64,000 nucleotides of DNA from Coccinella septempunctata. Lineage: Eukaryota > Arthropoda > Insecta > Coleoptera > Coccinellidae. Made by a program: the position numbers and the translations under genes. Each line of letters starts with the position of its first letter. The stretch's first letter is position 1. The DNA lies in assembly GCF_907165205.1 (NCBI RefSeq), contig NC_058193.1:35229521-35293520 (forward strand), given 5' to 3'. Shown here piece by piece: positions 1 to 12,367 of this stretch. The notes beneath the pieces were generated by a model. It was not told where the DNA came from. It saw nothing but the letters and a program-made list of their open reading frames with translations, and ran no database searches.

Positions 1-526
1 AGTTAGTGTTTTTTTTATGAGGTCAGTATAAATCTGTATTTACATTAATGGGAGAAATTCAGAATACTCACAAGGACTGTGAAGTGACTATCAATTCATA
101 TTGTAACATGGTTCACTTTACCAGCGTAATATAAACCCTTCATGTGCAACACTTACATGTAGATCTGACATGAGGTTCTCAAACCACAACAAATATTTTA
201 TTACAAAATACTGAAAATATTTTTTTTTATTTTTTTTTAATTTATGGAGAATTAAGTTTTATGAGTAGCAACGATCCAAACAAAAAAGTAGTAAATTTCA
301 AGTGAAACAAAATGACATTCTTTTTTTGTTTTTTTTTTTATTTGTTTTGATATGGAGTGAGAACCTGAATTATTCAATCAATCCAAAACTGACAGGAAAT
401 CATAGTAAATGAAAGAATTTAACTATTCCAAAGACTCCAAATAAGAATTTCCTTCCAAAAAAGAAAAGATAGTTCAATGACAATATGATAATAAAAATTC
501 TGGTGACGTTGATTACCAACACAATT
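1..526 (-). other. 3' flank / probable 3' UTR of Mnk kinase
   Basis: This stretch lies just downstream of the kinase stop codon at 527-529 on the minus strand. It is AT-rich with T-runs (for example around 220-240 and 320-340). A minus-strand AATAAA (TTTATT on the plus strand) sits at 197-202 and could be the polyadenylation signal. I see no coding region of its own. Confidence 0.5.
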
Positions 527-3500
527 TTAACCACTTGGACTGGAGATCGGCTGAGGGGTTGCCAAGGAAGCGTGGGTCTTGTACTGACAAGAACCGCCCC
601 GTCTACGTCTCTGCATCAGATGACTCTCGCTCGGTGGACTAAGACCGAAAAGATGGGCAGAACAGGGACTCGCGTCCCTCCTGCATACGCTTGGCCGTTC
701 CAAGTAGCCCAAATTCATGCTGAAGTGCTGTTGCACCACTCTGTTCACAGCCATTGCGGACTCCGCGAAATGAGATAACTCTAGCGCGGAGTTGTTCTTT
801 TTTATCACTGCTGGCGTGGTGAGTGCCGCTGTCTCGCTGGCGAACTTCAACCACGGGTGTTCCAAAACGCGCTCTGCGCTGATTCGCTTGTATGCGCACT
901 TCACCAACAGCGATCTGGAAGGAGAACACACTTTTAGCCCACCAACTTGTGCCCAATGCACGAGCTGACAGAGAGGCTCAGATGAGACACTCTTTTTTAT
1001 GACATGAAAATTAGACCTCAGTCAATGACGTTTTGCCTCTCTAAGACCCGTTTGCACCAAACGCACTCAGTGTTAAGTATCCCTTAAAATGAACCCTTAA
1101 CTTAAACTACGTTGCACCAACTGTTTAATGACATTTAAATGGCTAAAGCTAGCCTTAAATTTAAGCGCTCCTGTAATGACCACTTAGGTATTTAAGGGCA
1201 GGATTCTAATCTAAAATAATTTGTTGAACTAGCTGCAGAACTTCCCATTTTTGATGGATTTTGAAAATTGAATGAATTCATTACTGAATACCAAGCCTTT
1301 TCTTTAAATTTTCAATTTTGTGTCACAAATCATATGATAGTTAGCAACAAACTCTTCTTCTGTTGAGAAGTTGAGTGCCATTTGTAGATTACCACCACTT
1401 GCTTGGCAATCATTCATCGTATTCGTACTAACAAGGACAATAAGGACATTTTCTTCATGTTCCTCTTCAACATTAATAAAACAAATTCACACAAACTGAG
1501 GTACCAGGTACCTTTAATTTGACAATCCATATCATCATCAATAATAATGCTGATTCAACAACAGAATATAATAATTTACTTGAAACTGACTGACATGACA
1601 ATAAAGTTAGGTTAATGAAATGACAACGATCATCAGCAACCGGCCAACCAATGAAATGGCTTTATCGGACTAGGATGAAGTTGCACCAAAATAAAAAACA
1701 GAAATATTACTAGATGTAAAAACTAAGGGCCCCTTACTTAAGATTCCGTTAAGCCACAGTCGTGCAACTGAGAATAAAATTAAGCGTCCTTTAACTTTAA
1801 ACGACACTTAGTTAAGTACTTGTTTTAAGGGGTATTGGTGCAAACCGGCCTTGCATACTTCATATTTGTCGGTGTATAACCCCAAAAACTCACCTTATAA
1901 GATCCTTAGCTTCTTCTGAAATGTCTCTCCAGTCGCTCTCTGGGAAATCATAATGCCCTTCCTGAATGCTATGGAAGAGCAATTCCTGGCAAGCACCACA
2001 GTTCTCGCCGCGTTCCCAGCCGCAATCCCTGCCGCACTTCCCAGAGAACGGCGGGTAACCACAGAGCAAGATGTAAGTTATTACGCCTAGTGACCACAGA
2101 TCACAGCGTTTATCGTAAACAGTTGAATCGTTTTCTCCAATGAATGCCTCCACGACCTCGGGAGCCATGAATTCTGCGCTTCCGACCTGAAAAATAATAT
2201 GTTAAACAGACTTTTCGAGATACGAATTCTTTATTTAGTGTCCAAGTGAAGGTTCTCGGTTCAGGACATTTTACAAATTCAATGCTTACCGGAGTTCTCA
2301 GTTGTGGTGTGGCCAACGGACTAGAAAAACTGGATTGAAAACGGATGCCTGAGCCCAAATCCAAATCGCAAATTTTGATAGGACAAAGACGATCTTGGTG
2401 CACGCATAAGATGTTCTCTGGTTTGAGGTCCCTGTGCGCGATTCCCTTGGCGTGCATGAATCGCAGGGCCGATGCAATCTCCCTAACTATCTCTGCAGCG
2501 GCTGCCTCACTGAAATATCTGTGCTCTTGAATCCTGCCCAAAAGCTGTCCCCCATTAATCTGTAACATAAAAAGAAGTTATCATTTCCCACTGACATTTT
2601 GTGATATTCTTGCTTATCGAAATGAAAGGTTTAGCGGCATGCAGACAGGAATTGAATTCTGCATGCCGCTAAACCTTTCATTTCATTATATTTTCAGACA
2701 CTAAACTATCATCACAATTCTTGCTTATCTATTAAGACACTTGTCTAATTTTCCTAGCTCTTCTATGAGCGTTTTCTTACCTTTTCAAAAACCAAGTAAA
2801 ACTTTTCTTCGTCCTCAAAGAATTCTGTGAGTTGTATGATATTCGGATGACTTTGGCAATGGTGGAAGGTTTCAACTTCACGAAACACCCTGGCTCGAGC
2901 ATGACCTGGTACCTTGTCAATCACCTTGACTGCACACTCGACACCGGTGTAGATGTTGACACAAGTTTGAACACTCGCATAAGCTCCTTCTCCTAATACT
3001 TCACCAGTTAGTTTGTAAAGATCTGAAATTAAAGTTTAAAATTAATTAACTGGGTGGACAATGCATTCAACTTTATTGTTTGTCCTTATCTTTATCGGTT
3101 CTGAAGATTCGAATTTCAACATCTTTCACAAAATGATATTATAAAGATGGCGTTGTGATTATCGATATATTTGATACTATCTAAATTAAATCCTTTTTTA
3201 TTATCCAAATATTGGACCTAAACCTTTGAGTGATCACAAACAATTTGATATATCTCCTCATCGATCTTGCGATCATGTAAATATTTATTCAAGATGTGCT
3301 CATTCGTAGAGTATACATTTCTTTGTCAATATTTCATCTTGAGATTAGAAAAGTGCAAAATTTCAAAAATTGATAGTACGCATTCTAGAGTCTAGATGTG
3401 TTGACTGGCTATGGTGATTCATTCTAGCACCAGGTGATCTGGGGTTACATCTACCTCCCCCAAAGAATCTGCCCCCCAGTTTCTGCTAGACCCCTTCTCA

Positions 3501-6006
3501 TCAAGCGCTTCCTGAGGCGACAATGAGGTGAAGGAGTTGAAGCATATTCTTGCTAAGATCCAGATAATTCTTACACCACGCAGTTTTCAAGTTGACAACG
3601 AACTTTTTGGGCTATTTCAGTGTCGGAAGATACCTCTAGAGTATTCTCTTTCGGTTTTTCCTTCTCCTGAAACTGTTTCTTATGGGTAGATTTTCCTATA
3701 CCGCAAGATTGCTGGATAATGAAAGAAGCTCATGCTCCTTTTCTGGGTGTATGCTTCCTTTGATTCTCGAGTGACTGGGAGCCCATGCTGAACGGACCTT
3801 CTATCTAATTCTTGCCTCATTCGTTGAGTTTCCCACATAAATAGATATTCCCATCATTTAGAGAGTATTGATTAGTATTATGAGGAATTGTCTCATTCTC
3901 AAGGTAAATATATTTCAAGTTCACGTCAACGGTTTACTCCTGAATATTTGTCATTGTTTTTCCCGAATTTACTCCTTGGAATCAATAATAATGCACGCAC
4001 ACCTCCACTTTCCTTATGACTCATCATAAACTGAGTAAGAGAAATTTAATTTGCATACTATACAAGTAGGTTTCCAACCATGAAACGACCGTCTAATACC
4101 AATCCAGCCAACAATGATTTTCAATTAAAAACAGTTTAGCCATCCGCTATTTCACCTCATATTATGTACAGCAAAAAGATTCTCGAGATTGACTCTAAAA
4201 GGTGAAATTGTTGTGAGATTTTACCACATCAAAACTAAGTTCACAAATGTCTAACATCGGAATAAGTGAAAGGAACATGCTAGATACTTCAATCGTCACG
4301 AAAAAACTGAAAAACCCTTACCTTGAAAGCACGATGAAACGATGGAAGAACCGGTACGCTTCTTTCTCCTCCTCTTCTTCTTAGCTTCCTCCTTTCTGCG
4401 TTCCAATTCTCTCACCCTGGTATCAGCGTCCATTTGGTCCCCACTGTCTGAGGCGCTTCCACCCCCCAAACCTTCACCCATACTGCCTCCATTGATGCAG
4501 CCACCGCTCGTCTCTGGAACAAAATGCACGATCAATATGTGACAACTTGCATAGAGTTATTCCTTATGACTGGAGGCCTGATCATATACCACATAAAAAA
4601 GTGTTAAATATTCGTCGGAATTTACCAAGATATGCAATACCAAAATAACGATCATTATCGAATTGAAAAAATTAGAAGAACGCCGATGTAAAGTCAAGAG
4701 CTTTGAAATTTACGAAAAGTTAGATCGTTCTCAAAGAAAAAAGTTTCGCCCAATGGTTTAGCTTTCGCATAAAGCTGCATTCACAATCAATTCGCGGGCC
4801 GAAGTGCAATTCGGCACGAAATTTACCATTCGCAATAATCTTGGAACCAAATACTCAAATGAATCAAAAATGTAACTGATCATACCATAAGCATCAGCAT
4901 CATCTATAGCCGGCACGAAATTCCTTGCCGAAGTGATAGTTTGCAACTTGCAAGAAATTTTGTCTTGAATTTCATTGTGAATGGTAACGGAGAACGCCAT
5001 CTGCTAAGCTTCCGTGCCGAAGTGCACTTCGGCCCGTGAATTGATTGTGAATGTAGCTTAACGCTGAAATGGTAGCAGTGACATCATTGCTAATCATGAC
5101 AGCGTAGTTGTGGTTTGGCTAGAGCCTGAAATCTGAATTGTTAAGCTCCCAGAGAGTGCAGCTTATCTATACGCGTTATGATTGTCAAGTTGATGCATGT
5201 TATTGTGCTCCTAGATCAGGGAGAGGCTCTCCTTGAAGGCTAATGACCCCCAGTCTGTTCTACAATTGCGAAACACAATTCACTCAGTTGGTAACAGACG
5301 TCCTGCTTGTCTACGATAAAGATTCTCATTGTTAGGAATCGGAGGAACTATACATATTGTTTTGCTAGGAACATTATTATCGAGTAGATAAATGCTTCCG
5401 CGATTTTTCAAGACAACACTGTAACGGCTCATATACCCATGAAAGCATATATAGCAACCAGTAGATTGAGGTTAAAAAAAATAATAAACTTCAAAGAACC
5501 AATCAAAGAGCCCTTGGGTAACTTCAACCTCGCGCGAATGTGAAAACTTCGACAGGATATTTGTTTCAGTCATAAGCTACCTAACGCTGAAACAATAAAA
5601 ATAACGTCTTATAAACAAGCCAGCATTTGCTATCAGGAAGTTCTGTGTGAAATACGAACGAGATAAATGAGAATAAACATTCCTGAAATAACAATTTTCA
5701 AGGTGAGATTATCCGAAGCGTTAAGTCTGCTGTTTTTGTCATGTTAGTGTTGGGTTGAATACGTAATTTTCATATATTATACACTTTTCTTGTAAGTAAA
5801 GATCCTCTTCTAATACGAGTAGCATGTGGCTTTAATAAGGGAATAAATTAGGCAAATAAAATACTCTATTCTCGCATCTGTTCTGTCTGATTGTTTAAAA
5901 ACTGTTGAATTTGAATTCGAAAAGCTTCTGATGATAAACCCCGATCCATAAACTAATGTAATGGATAGAAAATGACCGATTCTTACTCACCACTTTTTGA
6001 TGTCAT
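527..6006 (-). CDS. Lk6: MAP kinase-interacting kinase (MNK / Lk6), six exons
   Basis: Ser/Thr kinase of the MNK family, which phosphorylates eIF4E downstream of ERK/p38. Exons on the minus strand: 6006-5991, 4513-4322, 3022-2781, 2559-2290, 2186-1894, 914-527. All have GT-AG borders and phases agree, giving 466 residues, close to human MNK1. The first exon is 16 nt (MTSKS plus one base). Residues 44-58 form a polybasic stretch (KKKRRRKKR), which in MNKs binds importin and eIF4G. The kinase domain starts at DLYKLTGEVLGEGAYASVQ, has HRDLKPEN, the APE motif (MAPEVVEAF) and the MNK-specific cysteine-rich insert GKCGRDCGWERGENCGACQ. The metal-binding motif reads DLD (GAT TTG GAT) where MNKs usually have DFD. 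The C-terminal tail has QRRRR, possibly the MAPK-docking motif. Identification is firm; the first exon is the least certain part. Confidence 0.9.
1045..1850. mobile_element. MITE-like element in Mnk intron 5
   Basis: The ends are inverted copies: GACCCGTTTGCACCAA at 1045 and, on the opposite strand, GGCCGGTTTGCACCAA ending at 1850. The interior is rich in CTTAA and TTAAG motifs and repeats GTTGCACCAA near 1110 and TTGCACCAAAA near 1680. No coding potential and no clear target duplication. It looks like a non-autonomous DNA transposon of about 0.8 kb; the family is not known to me. Confidence 0.55.
2606..2729. repeat. Perfect 27-bp hairpin flanked by 13-bp direct repeats, Mnk intron 3
   Basis: Arms 2619-2645 and 2658-2684 are perfect reverse complements with a 12-nt loop. 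The block is bracketed by direct repeats ATTCTTGCTTATC at 2606-2618 and 2717-2729. The whole lies in the 221-bp intron between kinase exons 3 and 4. Confidence 0.8.
4773..5058. mobile_element. 286-bp MITE with ~47-bp TIRs and TAA target duplication, Mnk intron 1
   Basis: The left end (AGCTGCATTCACAATCAATT...) and the reverse complement of the right end (AGCTACATTCACAATCAATT...) match over about 47 bp, including GGGCCGAAGTGCAATTCGGCACG-like sequence. TAA flanks both sides (4770-4772 and 5059-5061). A 3-bp TWA target duplication is the PIF/Harbinger pattern. There is no transposase; an 80-codon minus-strand ORF inside is not meaningful. Confidence 0.75.
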
Positions 6007-9000
6007 TGTTAATTTACGATAAAAAGAATAATTGAGCGGTTATCTGATTAGTTAATTATAAATCATATCTTTATCTAACCGCGGTCACTTATGTTGTCTT
6101 TGTTTCTTGAAACCGTTGATATATTCGACGATCATGTTTCCAAATATTCGATTAGACAAATCTGTCAGGGAAGGCCTTGCAAAAATATGCAAATGATGCA
6201 TGCAAGATTCATATCGAGTGATGTTTGAAACTTCTTTCTCAGAAAGTGTACATCTCGTTCTATCATTTGCAATACTTTCAATCTTTTTAGTAACCTTGCC
6301 TGGTAATAGTGAAGAACTTGGTGTAGAATTAACTAATAGAGAATTTATGCGAATCCCTGGAATTTTCTGAGAGCCCCTTTGAGATAAACCGATGAGGAAA
6401 CTAAACAAAAATATTTTCAATCAATGACCTACAAAGTATATCCCGATAAGATAGCTGAATAAACGCCATGTGCGTAGGTATTGAATCTAAATCGCTCATC
6501 GAATAAGTCCTTTAATAATGTCGATTAAATTTTCATTCGAACCCCAAGACAACCAATTTTTTTAAGGTATATCGTGCATATACAGCTCCTTGTTGAGCCA
6601 AGGTCGTTTTATCAGCGAGAAAAATTGCATACTTCGTCTTTTACCGGCAGGTTAACGAAACTATTCGTTGTTTCCAACTAGGCTTCTTTCTATTTACGAA
6701 ATAGCCCGTTCTAGCAAATGAAATAAGTACATACACTATTACGAAATGCCCCGAGTAGAGGTTGTTGGCAGAGATCGTCGACCGTTTGCTATTCCATTGC
6801 GATAAAAACATTACGCCGACTTAAAATTAGTGCAGATTGTCGAGGTGGTTTGGATTTTTATTCGGTGCAAGAATTCCGAACATTGCGAAGTTTCTGGAGT
6901 TGAAAACATCTGAATAACATGTGCATGATATTCGGAAAAATTCCTATACAAAGTATGGATGAAAACGTAAGCAAACCTACGTCAGTCGACAGTTTGATAA
7001 AACTGGCATAAGTGAGGTTAGCACCTATCATAGACAGGGGTAGGTAGTACCTATTACACCGATTCAACTCATCGATAGCATAGTGTTTTTAGCCTAGAAT
7101 TTCTCTTGATTTGTTGGTCGTTCTTGCCATTTTAGCTGTAAAATGGATTTCAACAACAAATATTTTTTTGCCCGCTTTTGTTATTTTTAATTCTGGCGAG
7201 AGGCCATCAAGTAACGAACAAACACGCCAATGAGCTATGCAAATAATGATGTAAGCGTATATATGTCACATCAACTAAAACTGACGCTTTTCACTGATGA
7301 CCTTTCATTATTATTATTGTTCATTTATTTATTCAATTAATATTCAGACGTTTATAGCGATTACAACTAAGTCAAACCAAGCGAAAATTATACAAACGAT
7401 TATAAATGCGTGTTATCAGAAAAAAAACGCTATAAATCAATGAAATTTACACATTGTTTATAATTTTTCAAGATGACGAACTATACTTCAACGATAGAAG
7501 AACTAAATAAAAAACACATATCATAATCTTGGCGAGATTCCAAAAGGATACATAAATGTATTTAAGAAATTTCGTGGAAGCTAAGAACTAACTTTCAATT
7601 CTTGCTCAATAGTTTCAGTATTGAGAAGCAGTTTCATCTTCAAAAGGAATAAAGCTCTATCGAAATGAAGTATCGATAATGAAATATCAGGCTTCTTAAT
7701 TGCGTACTCGGTAACGAACTTATAAGGATCCAAAAATACATCTTCCCAAAAAAAAATATCAAATTCCCTGGCTTCTGTACTATCAGTCTCGAGATGTTCT
7801 CGATAAGATTTAGATCTGGAAAATTTCCAGGACACTAGTGAAGCTTCGCCGTCGCTGACCGCTAGTAGATCTAAATTTCTGTTTCGCATTTTCATCGCTA
7901 TGAACAAAGCCCTGAGCTTGTCGAAAATGGGACACCTCCATACAGAACTGGATTGAGCACAGCCACCTCTATTTCTTGCCTGAACTAGGAAGTCTGGTAA
8001 CCTTGCCAATAGAACGTATAGACAAAACAGAAATAAAACACGAAGATCCAATTATTACTTCAGATGTAATTTATCACAATTCAAGGAATGTCGAACAAAC
8101 AGAAATTAAAACTCCAATAGAGTCGATTCAATATTGAAACTAAAACGACTTGAGAGTCAAAATTTTGCGCAACATAGGCGAAAAAATCCAAATCCATATC
8201 TCGTTTTTGATCAGCAAGAGGATGGCAAATTCCAAGGTGATCTCCACCTTTTTAATCTTCCCTCTCAAAAGTCGATCAGTAACACAAACATCGCAAAGGG
8301 CGTTCCACCTTGAAAATGCTGATAAGTCGTATTAACATATTAATAAAAAATTATCTCTTAATGCGACAATTTATTGTTTTCGCCAAACACGAAGAACATT
8401 ATCATCCGGACCCAACAATGGAATTAAATTTATTGGCGAACTTTTCGGTTTTCACAGCTGGACGTGGCTGAATGATGAAATTTATCTGTCTATTAGTTCA
8501 TATTTGAGCTATCGATTAATTTGTTATTGAAATGTCCGTCATTATCATACTCGCTCAAATCGGGCTTATATTTAATCGAATTTCGGGTTGGAATCAGAAA
8601 AAAGAGGTTTATTGCATGGTATGGACAGTAATTAGGTGATTAATATGGAAAAATGGCTGCATTACACAAAGTTTCAACATTTCCGAATCATTCACATGAA
8701 TAAAATTCCCAAAATATCACCAATTACTAAAGTAGATATCACAATTTTTCGGAAAAAAATTATTACACAGGACATTTCAGAGGATATTTCAATAAAAATA
8801 TATATTCACCATAACATTTTCATTTAATTAAATTATTGAAAAATTTAAAACCAGCCAAATTTGAATTTGAAGGATCTTTCTCCAAAGAAAGAAACTGGTG
8901 TGTACGTGACTGAACTACTTACGAGAAACCTAGACAACTCGTTATCAAGTAGGCAAGAATCACAGATTACAGAGTAGAAGAAGGCAAGAATGAACCCGTG

Positions 9001-9322
9001 GGGTCATTGATATTTACAGATTATGTTCCCATTTCTTCGTGGACGTCGAGAACGAAGGGAACTCAGGTAGATCACCCAATGTGATAATGGTTCGAGTTAA
9101 AGCCCTCTATTTATCAGCCCCCTTTTTTCAGTACAATAGATTCGTGATTCCAGTAGAGTAGATTTAAAAAACGACTTAACGAGTCGACAAATTCAGGCAA
9201 CCACTATAGAGAGCGCTTCATCAACTGGACACCGAGATTGCATGAATTAATATCGTTGGAAATCATCTCGGAAAAGAGTACTATGAATGGTTTTCACCTT
9301 ATTCGTTTTAAATGATATAATA
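6007..9322. other. Intergenic, upstream of Mnk
   Basis: AT-rich sequence containing the Mnk promoter and 5' UTR. Apart from the doubtful ORF at 7581-8051 I see no gene. Short ORFs near 6085-6420 and 6858-7067 lack splice or family signals. Some ATT-type simple sequence occurs near 7305-7340. Confidence 0.5.
7581..8051 (-). CDS. Possible orphan secreted protein, 156 residues
   Basis: I do not recognise this ORF. It opens with a convincing signal-peptide-like segment (MDLRVLFLFCLYVLLARLPD), followed by a soluble, mixed-charge sequence with two cysteines near residues 31 and 39 and a glutamate/lysine-rich C-terminal third. It is a single uninterrupted frame of 471 bases in AT-rich DNA, longer than most chance ORFs nearby. 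No splice sites or neighbours support it. It may be a lineage-specific gene, an exon, or chance. Confidence 0.3.
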   Translation of the reverse strand: MDLRVLFLFCLYVLLARLPDFLVQARNRGGCAQSSSVWRCPIFDKLRALFIAMKMRNRNLDLLAVSDGEASLVSWKFSRSKSYREHLETDSTEAREFDIFFWEDVFLDPYKFVTEYAIKKPDISLSILHFDRALFLLKMKLLLNTETIEQELKVSS

Positions 9323-9929
9323 CGAGGATTTATTAATATCTAGTTAGCCTAGACCAGTTCCATGCATAAAAAAATATTGCGTTACCATAGCAACGATCAA
9401 TAACTCATTAGAAGTGTCAGTGTGAAGTTTGAGGTCAAAAAAGTAAACCAGAGTTACGCAATAAATTAAAAGAAAGAAGATGTCCACCAAAATTGTGAAA
9501 ATCGAAAAATTGGAATATCGAGCCATCATCAAGTACCTGTATTTAAAAGGATCAAGAGGTAAGCAGATTTACGAAGATATGCTTAATACCCTTGGTGATC
9601 AATGTCCTTCGTATGCGACCGTGAAAAATTGGACTGCAAGCTTCAAAAGAGGTAAATTTTTCATTGAAGATGATGACCGATCGAAAAGGCCAGTTTCTGT
9701 GTCAGTTCCCGAAAATATCGATGTAGTTCATGACATGATTTCATCAGACCGTCGAATTGGGCTAAAACGGATATCTGAAACATTTTTTTTTGAAAGGTCT
9801 AGAGACGTTGCAGGTTCACTGTAATAAATGTATCCAATTAAGAGGAGAATATGTTGAGTAATAAAATATTTTGACATTAAAATTCTGTTTGGTTCTAGAG
9901 TAGGCTAAGAATTTTTCAATATATCCTCG
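9323..9929 (+). mobile_element. Internally deleted mariner transposon
   Basis: Ends are inverted: CGAGGATTTATT at the left and, reverse-complemented, CGAGGATATATT at the right, with further matches (CTAGTTAGCCTAGACCAG versus CTTAGCCTACTCTAGAACC). TA dinucleotides flank both ends (9321-9322, 9930-9931), the Tc1/mariner target. Length is 607 bp against about 1.3 kb for a complete mariner, so the middle and end of the transposase are gone. Confidence 0.85.
9480..9824 (+). pseudogene. Mariner transposase, N-terminal fragment
   Basis: A 114-residue frame matches the N-terminal helix-turn-helix half of mariner/SETMAR-type transposases. Landmarks are EYRAIIKYLYLKG, IYEDMLNTLGDQCPSYATVKNW, FKRGKF.EDDDRSKRP and the ENIDVVHDMISSDRRIGLKRI segment. 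It stops shortly after the second DNA-binding helix (ISETFFFERSRDVAGSL). The catalytic DD34D domain is absent, so it cannot be an active enzyme. The TIRs outside it are still recognisable. Confidence 0.85.
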
Positions 9930-9931
9930 TA

Positions 9932-12367
9932 TGAATAAGGAAAAGTATCTCGCGATGCAAATTTAAGGTATGTGGACTCTTGAGCAATCCCCCAAAATTT
10001 TGTCACCCAAGTGATTTAATTTTTGGTTAAGTTGTTGAAAAATTTCAACAAAATTTCCTTTGAAAGGCTGCATGTTTCAACGTTAAATTTTCATTTGCCT
10101 TCGGGACACTCTCATGATTAGAGCCACTGTCGTAAGTTACAGCTCGGGCTGTAATCTTTTCAAGGAAAGTTGAGCAAACAACGCCGATATTTTGGCTACA
10201 CGAGTAACCTAATTTTGCACGCTGAAACGAAAGTGCGTATTAGCGAAACGAAAATACACAAAACCGCAATTTGCGAATGAAATATTTAACGAACCAACTT
10301 TATCAACGTATCCTGCCGGCAAAGCAGCGTTTGTTTTGTCAACACCAAGCGGCGGTTTCAAGGATATCCAGAGACGTCGCTGTTTCAATTTCAATATTCG
10401 CCACACAAAAGTGCGGTTCCTGCAAAGCACGAGCGGAGTCATCCATCGCAAGATGATGCGGGTAAAAATCAAAAAGGGGTGTTCCAATCCAGTCAACAAC
10501 GGGCAAAATGAAGGACGTTTGACATACGAGAAGAACAAAGGGTGTTAAAACAACGAAAGAACCAACGAACGAAGCCCACGGTTTCCCTGTTTCGTCAAGG
10601 TTTCACTCGTATGGTAAACCACGTAACAGGTTATGAGACCAGTAATGAATATAACTGAATTTTACATGAATTCACTTGAGATGATGTGGATAAATTCGTG
10701 GAAAACTAAATGTTTCTTATTCTGAATAGAGTCTCAGTAATCCCATAGTGGGATGTTCCTCAGTCCTTCGAGAAACTGTCCTAAAATCTCGTACATACGT
10801 TGTAAAAAGTCGTAAACGGCCGTTTTTCAAGGGAGCGCTTTCATGTTACGCAAATGCAAATTGAATATACCCCAAAACGAATTCCGGAAATGCCAACGTT
10901 CACAGATGTCCAACAGGGGGTTGAAAACACTTCCTGATATTAACCCACACGCATGTGAAAGTGAAACTCAATCTGGATTTTACAAACGCCGGCAGTCTCG
11001 GCAGTAAATATTATGAAAATAAGCTAGCTAATTGAATGGTTTTGGTTATCCCAACCATATCCATGACTTCAACCATTTACAAAGTAAGCATTTAACATTT
11101 CCAATTCAAGGATCACACCCACGATAAGCTTCGTCAGGATTTTTTTCCGATAATACAGCTGATGAGGTGAATCATTTTCTTTGATTCGATGATGCTTGCA
11201 TCACCTTTATGCATATCACACGATAATGAAAAAACATTTTTTAGGAGCAAGTTTGAACCAAAAGTGTCATAGATATGTTTGTAAATGTACATTGTTCAAT
11301 TTCGGCAAATATTCAATACCAATTGGCAATACTATAATTGGAAACTCGCAAAATATAATCTGAATATTCGTTCAACTCGTCAGTACAATGCCACTGGGAG
11401 AGTTATTATTACCAATTCAACGATTCAATTAATTTACCGAAGTTAGCACCAATTGCAGGTTTATGCTAGTAAATTGCATCAGACTGGATATATTGCGCAA
11501 CAGAAGGTTTAGTGGATGAAAAAAAAAAACACGAATTTCACAGATTTTCAGCAAGCAATCTCGAAATAAGTTCAAAATATCATATAAATCATAAAATTGA
11601 TCGTTTTTTTTTTTTTTAATATTTTTTGTTTTTGAAAAAGCGAGGAAAAACTCAATTGTTGCTTTGTTTACGTGTGGGCCCAGAGCCTGTAGTAACAACT
11701 GTCAAATTTAGTAGGTGCCACTCGTCAGCGTTCAAAACAAAAACATAAACATTGCCGCATCTCATCGCAGTCGATGAATGGAGAAATGCTGACAAAGCAA
11801 ACTTTTCAGGTTGGAAAATTTAACGATTTCCATCGAGATTTTCACACAGGACGAACTTCCAAGGTATCCTTGGACTGTAGAAAGCGAGAATCAACTGGAT
11901 AATCCCTACTAACAATCACTCCTACTCACCCGATTCGTAATGATGCTCGTTTTCCTCTATTATTTTTTTCTCGACCATCTCGACAATTATTCTGGTTCGA
12001 TTTTACAAAAAGTACAAGTACAAGTATTTCCCTGGCTTTCGGATGGTGAAAAGAAGACGTCCACGGTTTTGAAACGGCCGGTCACTGTGATTTATATCAG
12101 GCACAAAGAAAAGAATTAATTAGGTTTACGACACACTATCTTCCCATTTTGATCCTTTCGCTTACGATGTTATTTTCCGACTGAGTTTCATTTGTTTTTA
12201 TCGTCAGCCTTCACATCTGCTGCGGACGGTCACGTAAGCTCGGCGCACGCGCGCACGCGAGGGTTACGTGGATATCGTATGATTTTTCGTTTACATCTGT
12301 AGAAAGAGAGGGAGAATTTAAGAACGCAGAAAGCGCTTTGTTTACATTCGGCGCGAGTAGGGATCGG
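9932..12367. other. Intergenic, CpG-rich promoter-like sequence at its right end
   Basis: Mostly AT-rich with no recognisable gene. From about 11,740 it becomes richer in CpG, and 12,235-12,260 reads CGGCGCACGCGCGCACGCGA, unlike the rest of the window. This looks like the promoter or 5' exon region of a host gene that the large palindrome interrupts at 12,368. Confidence 0.4.
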
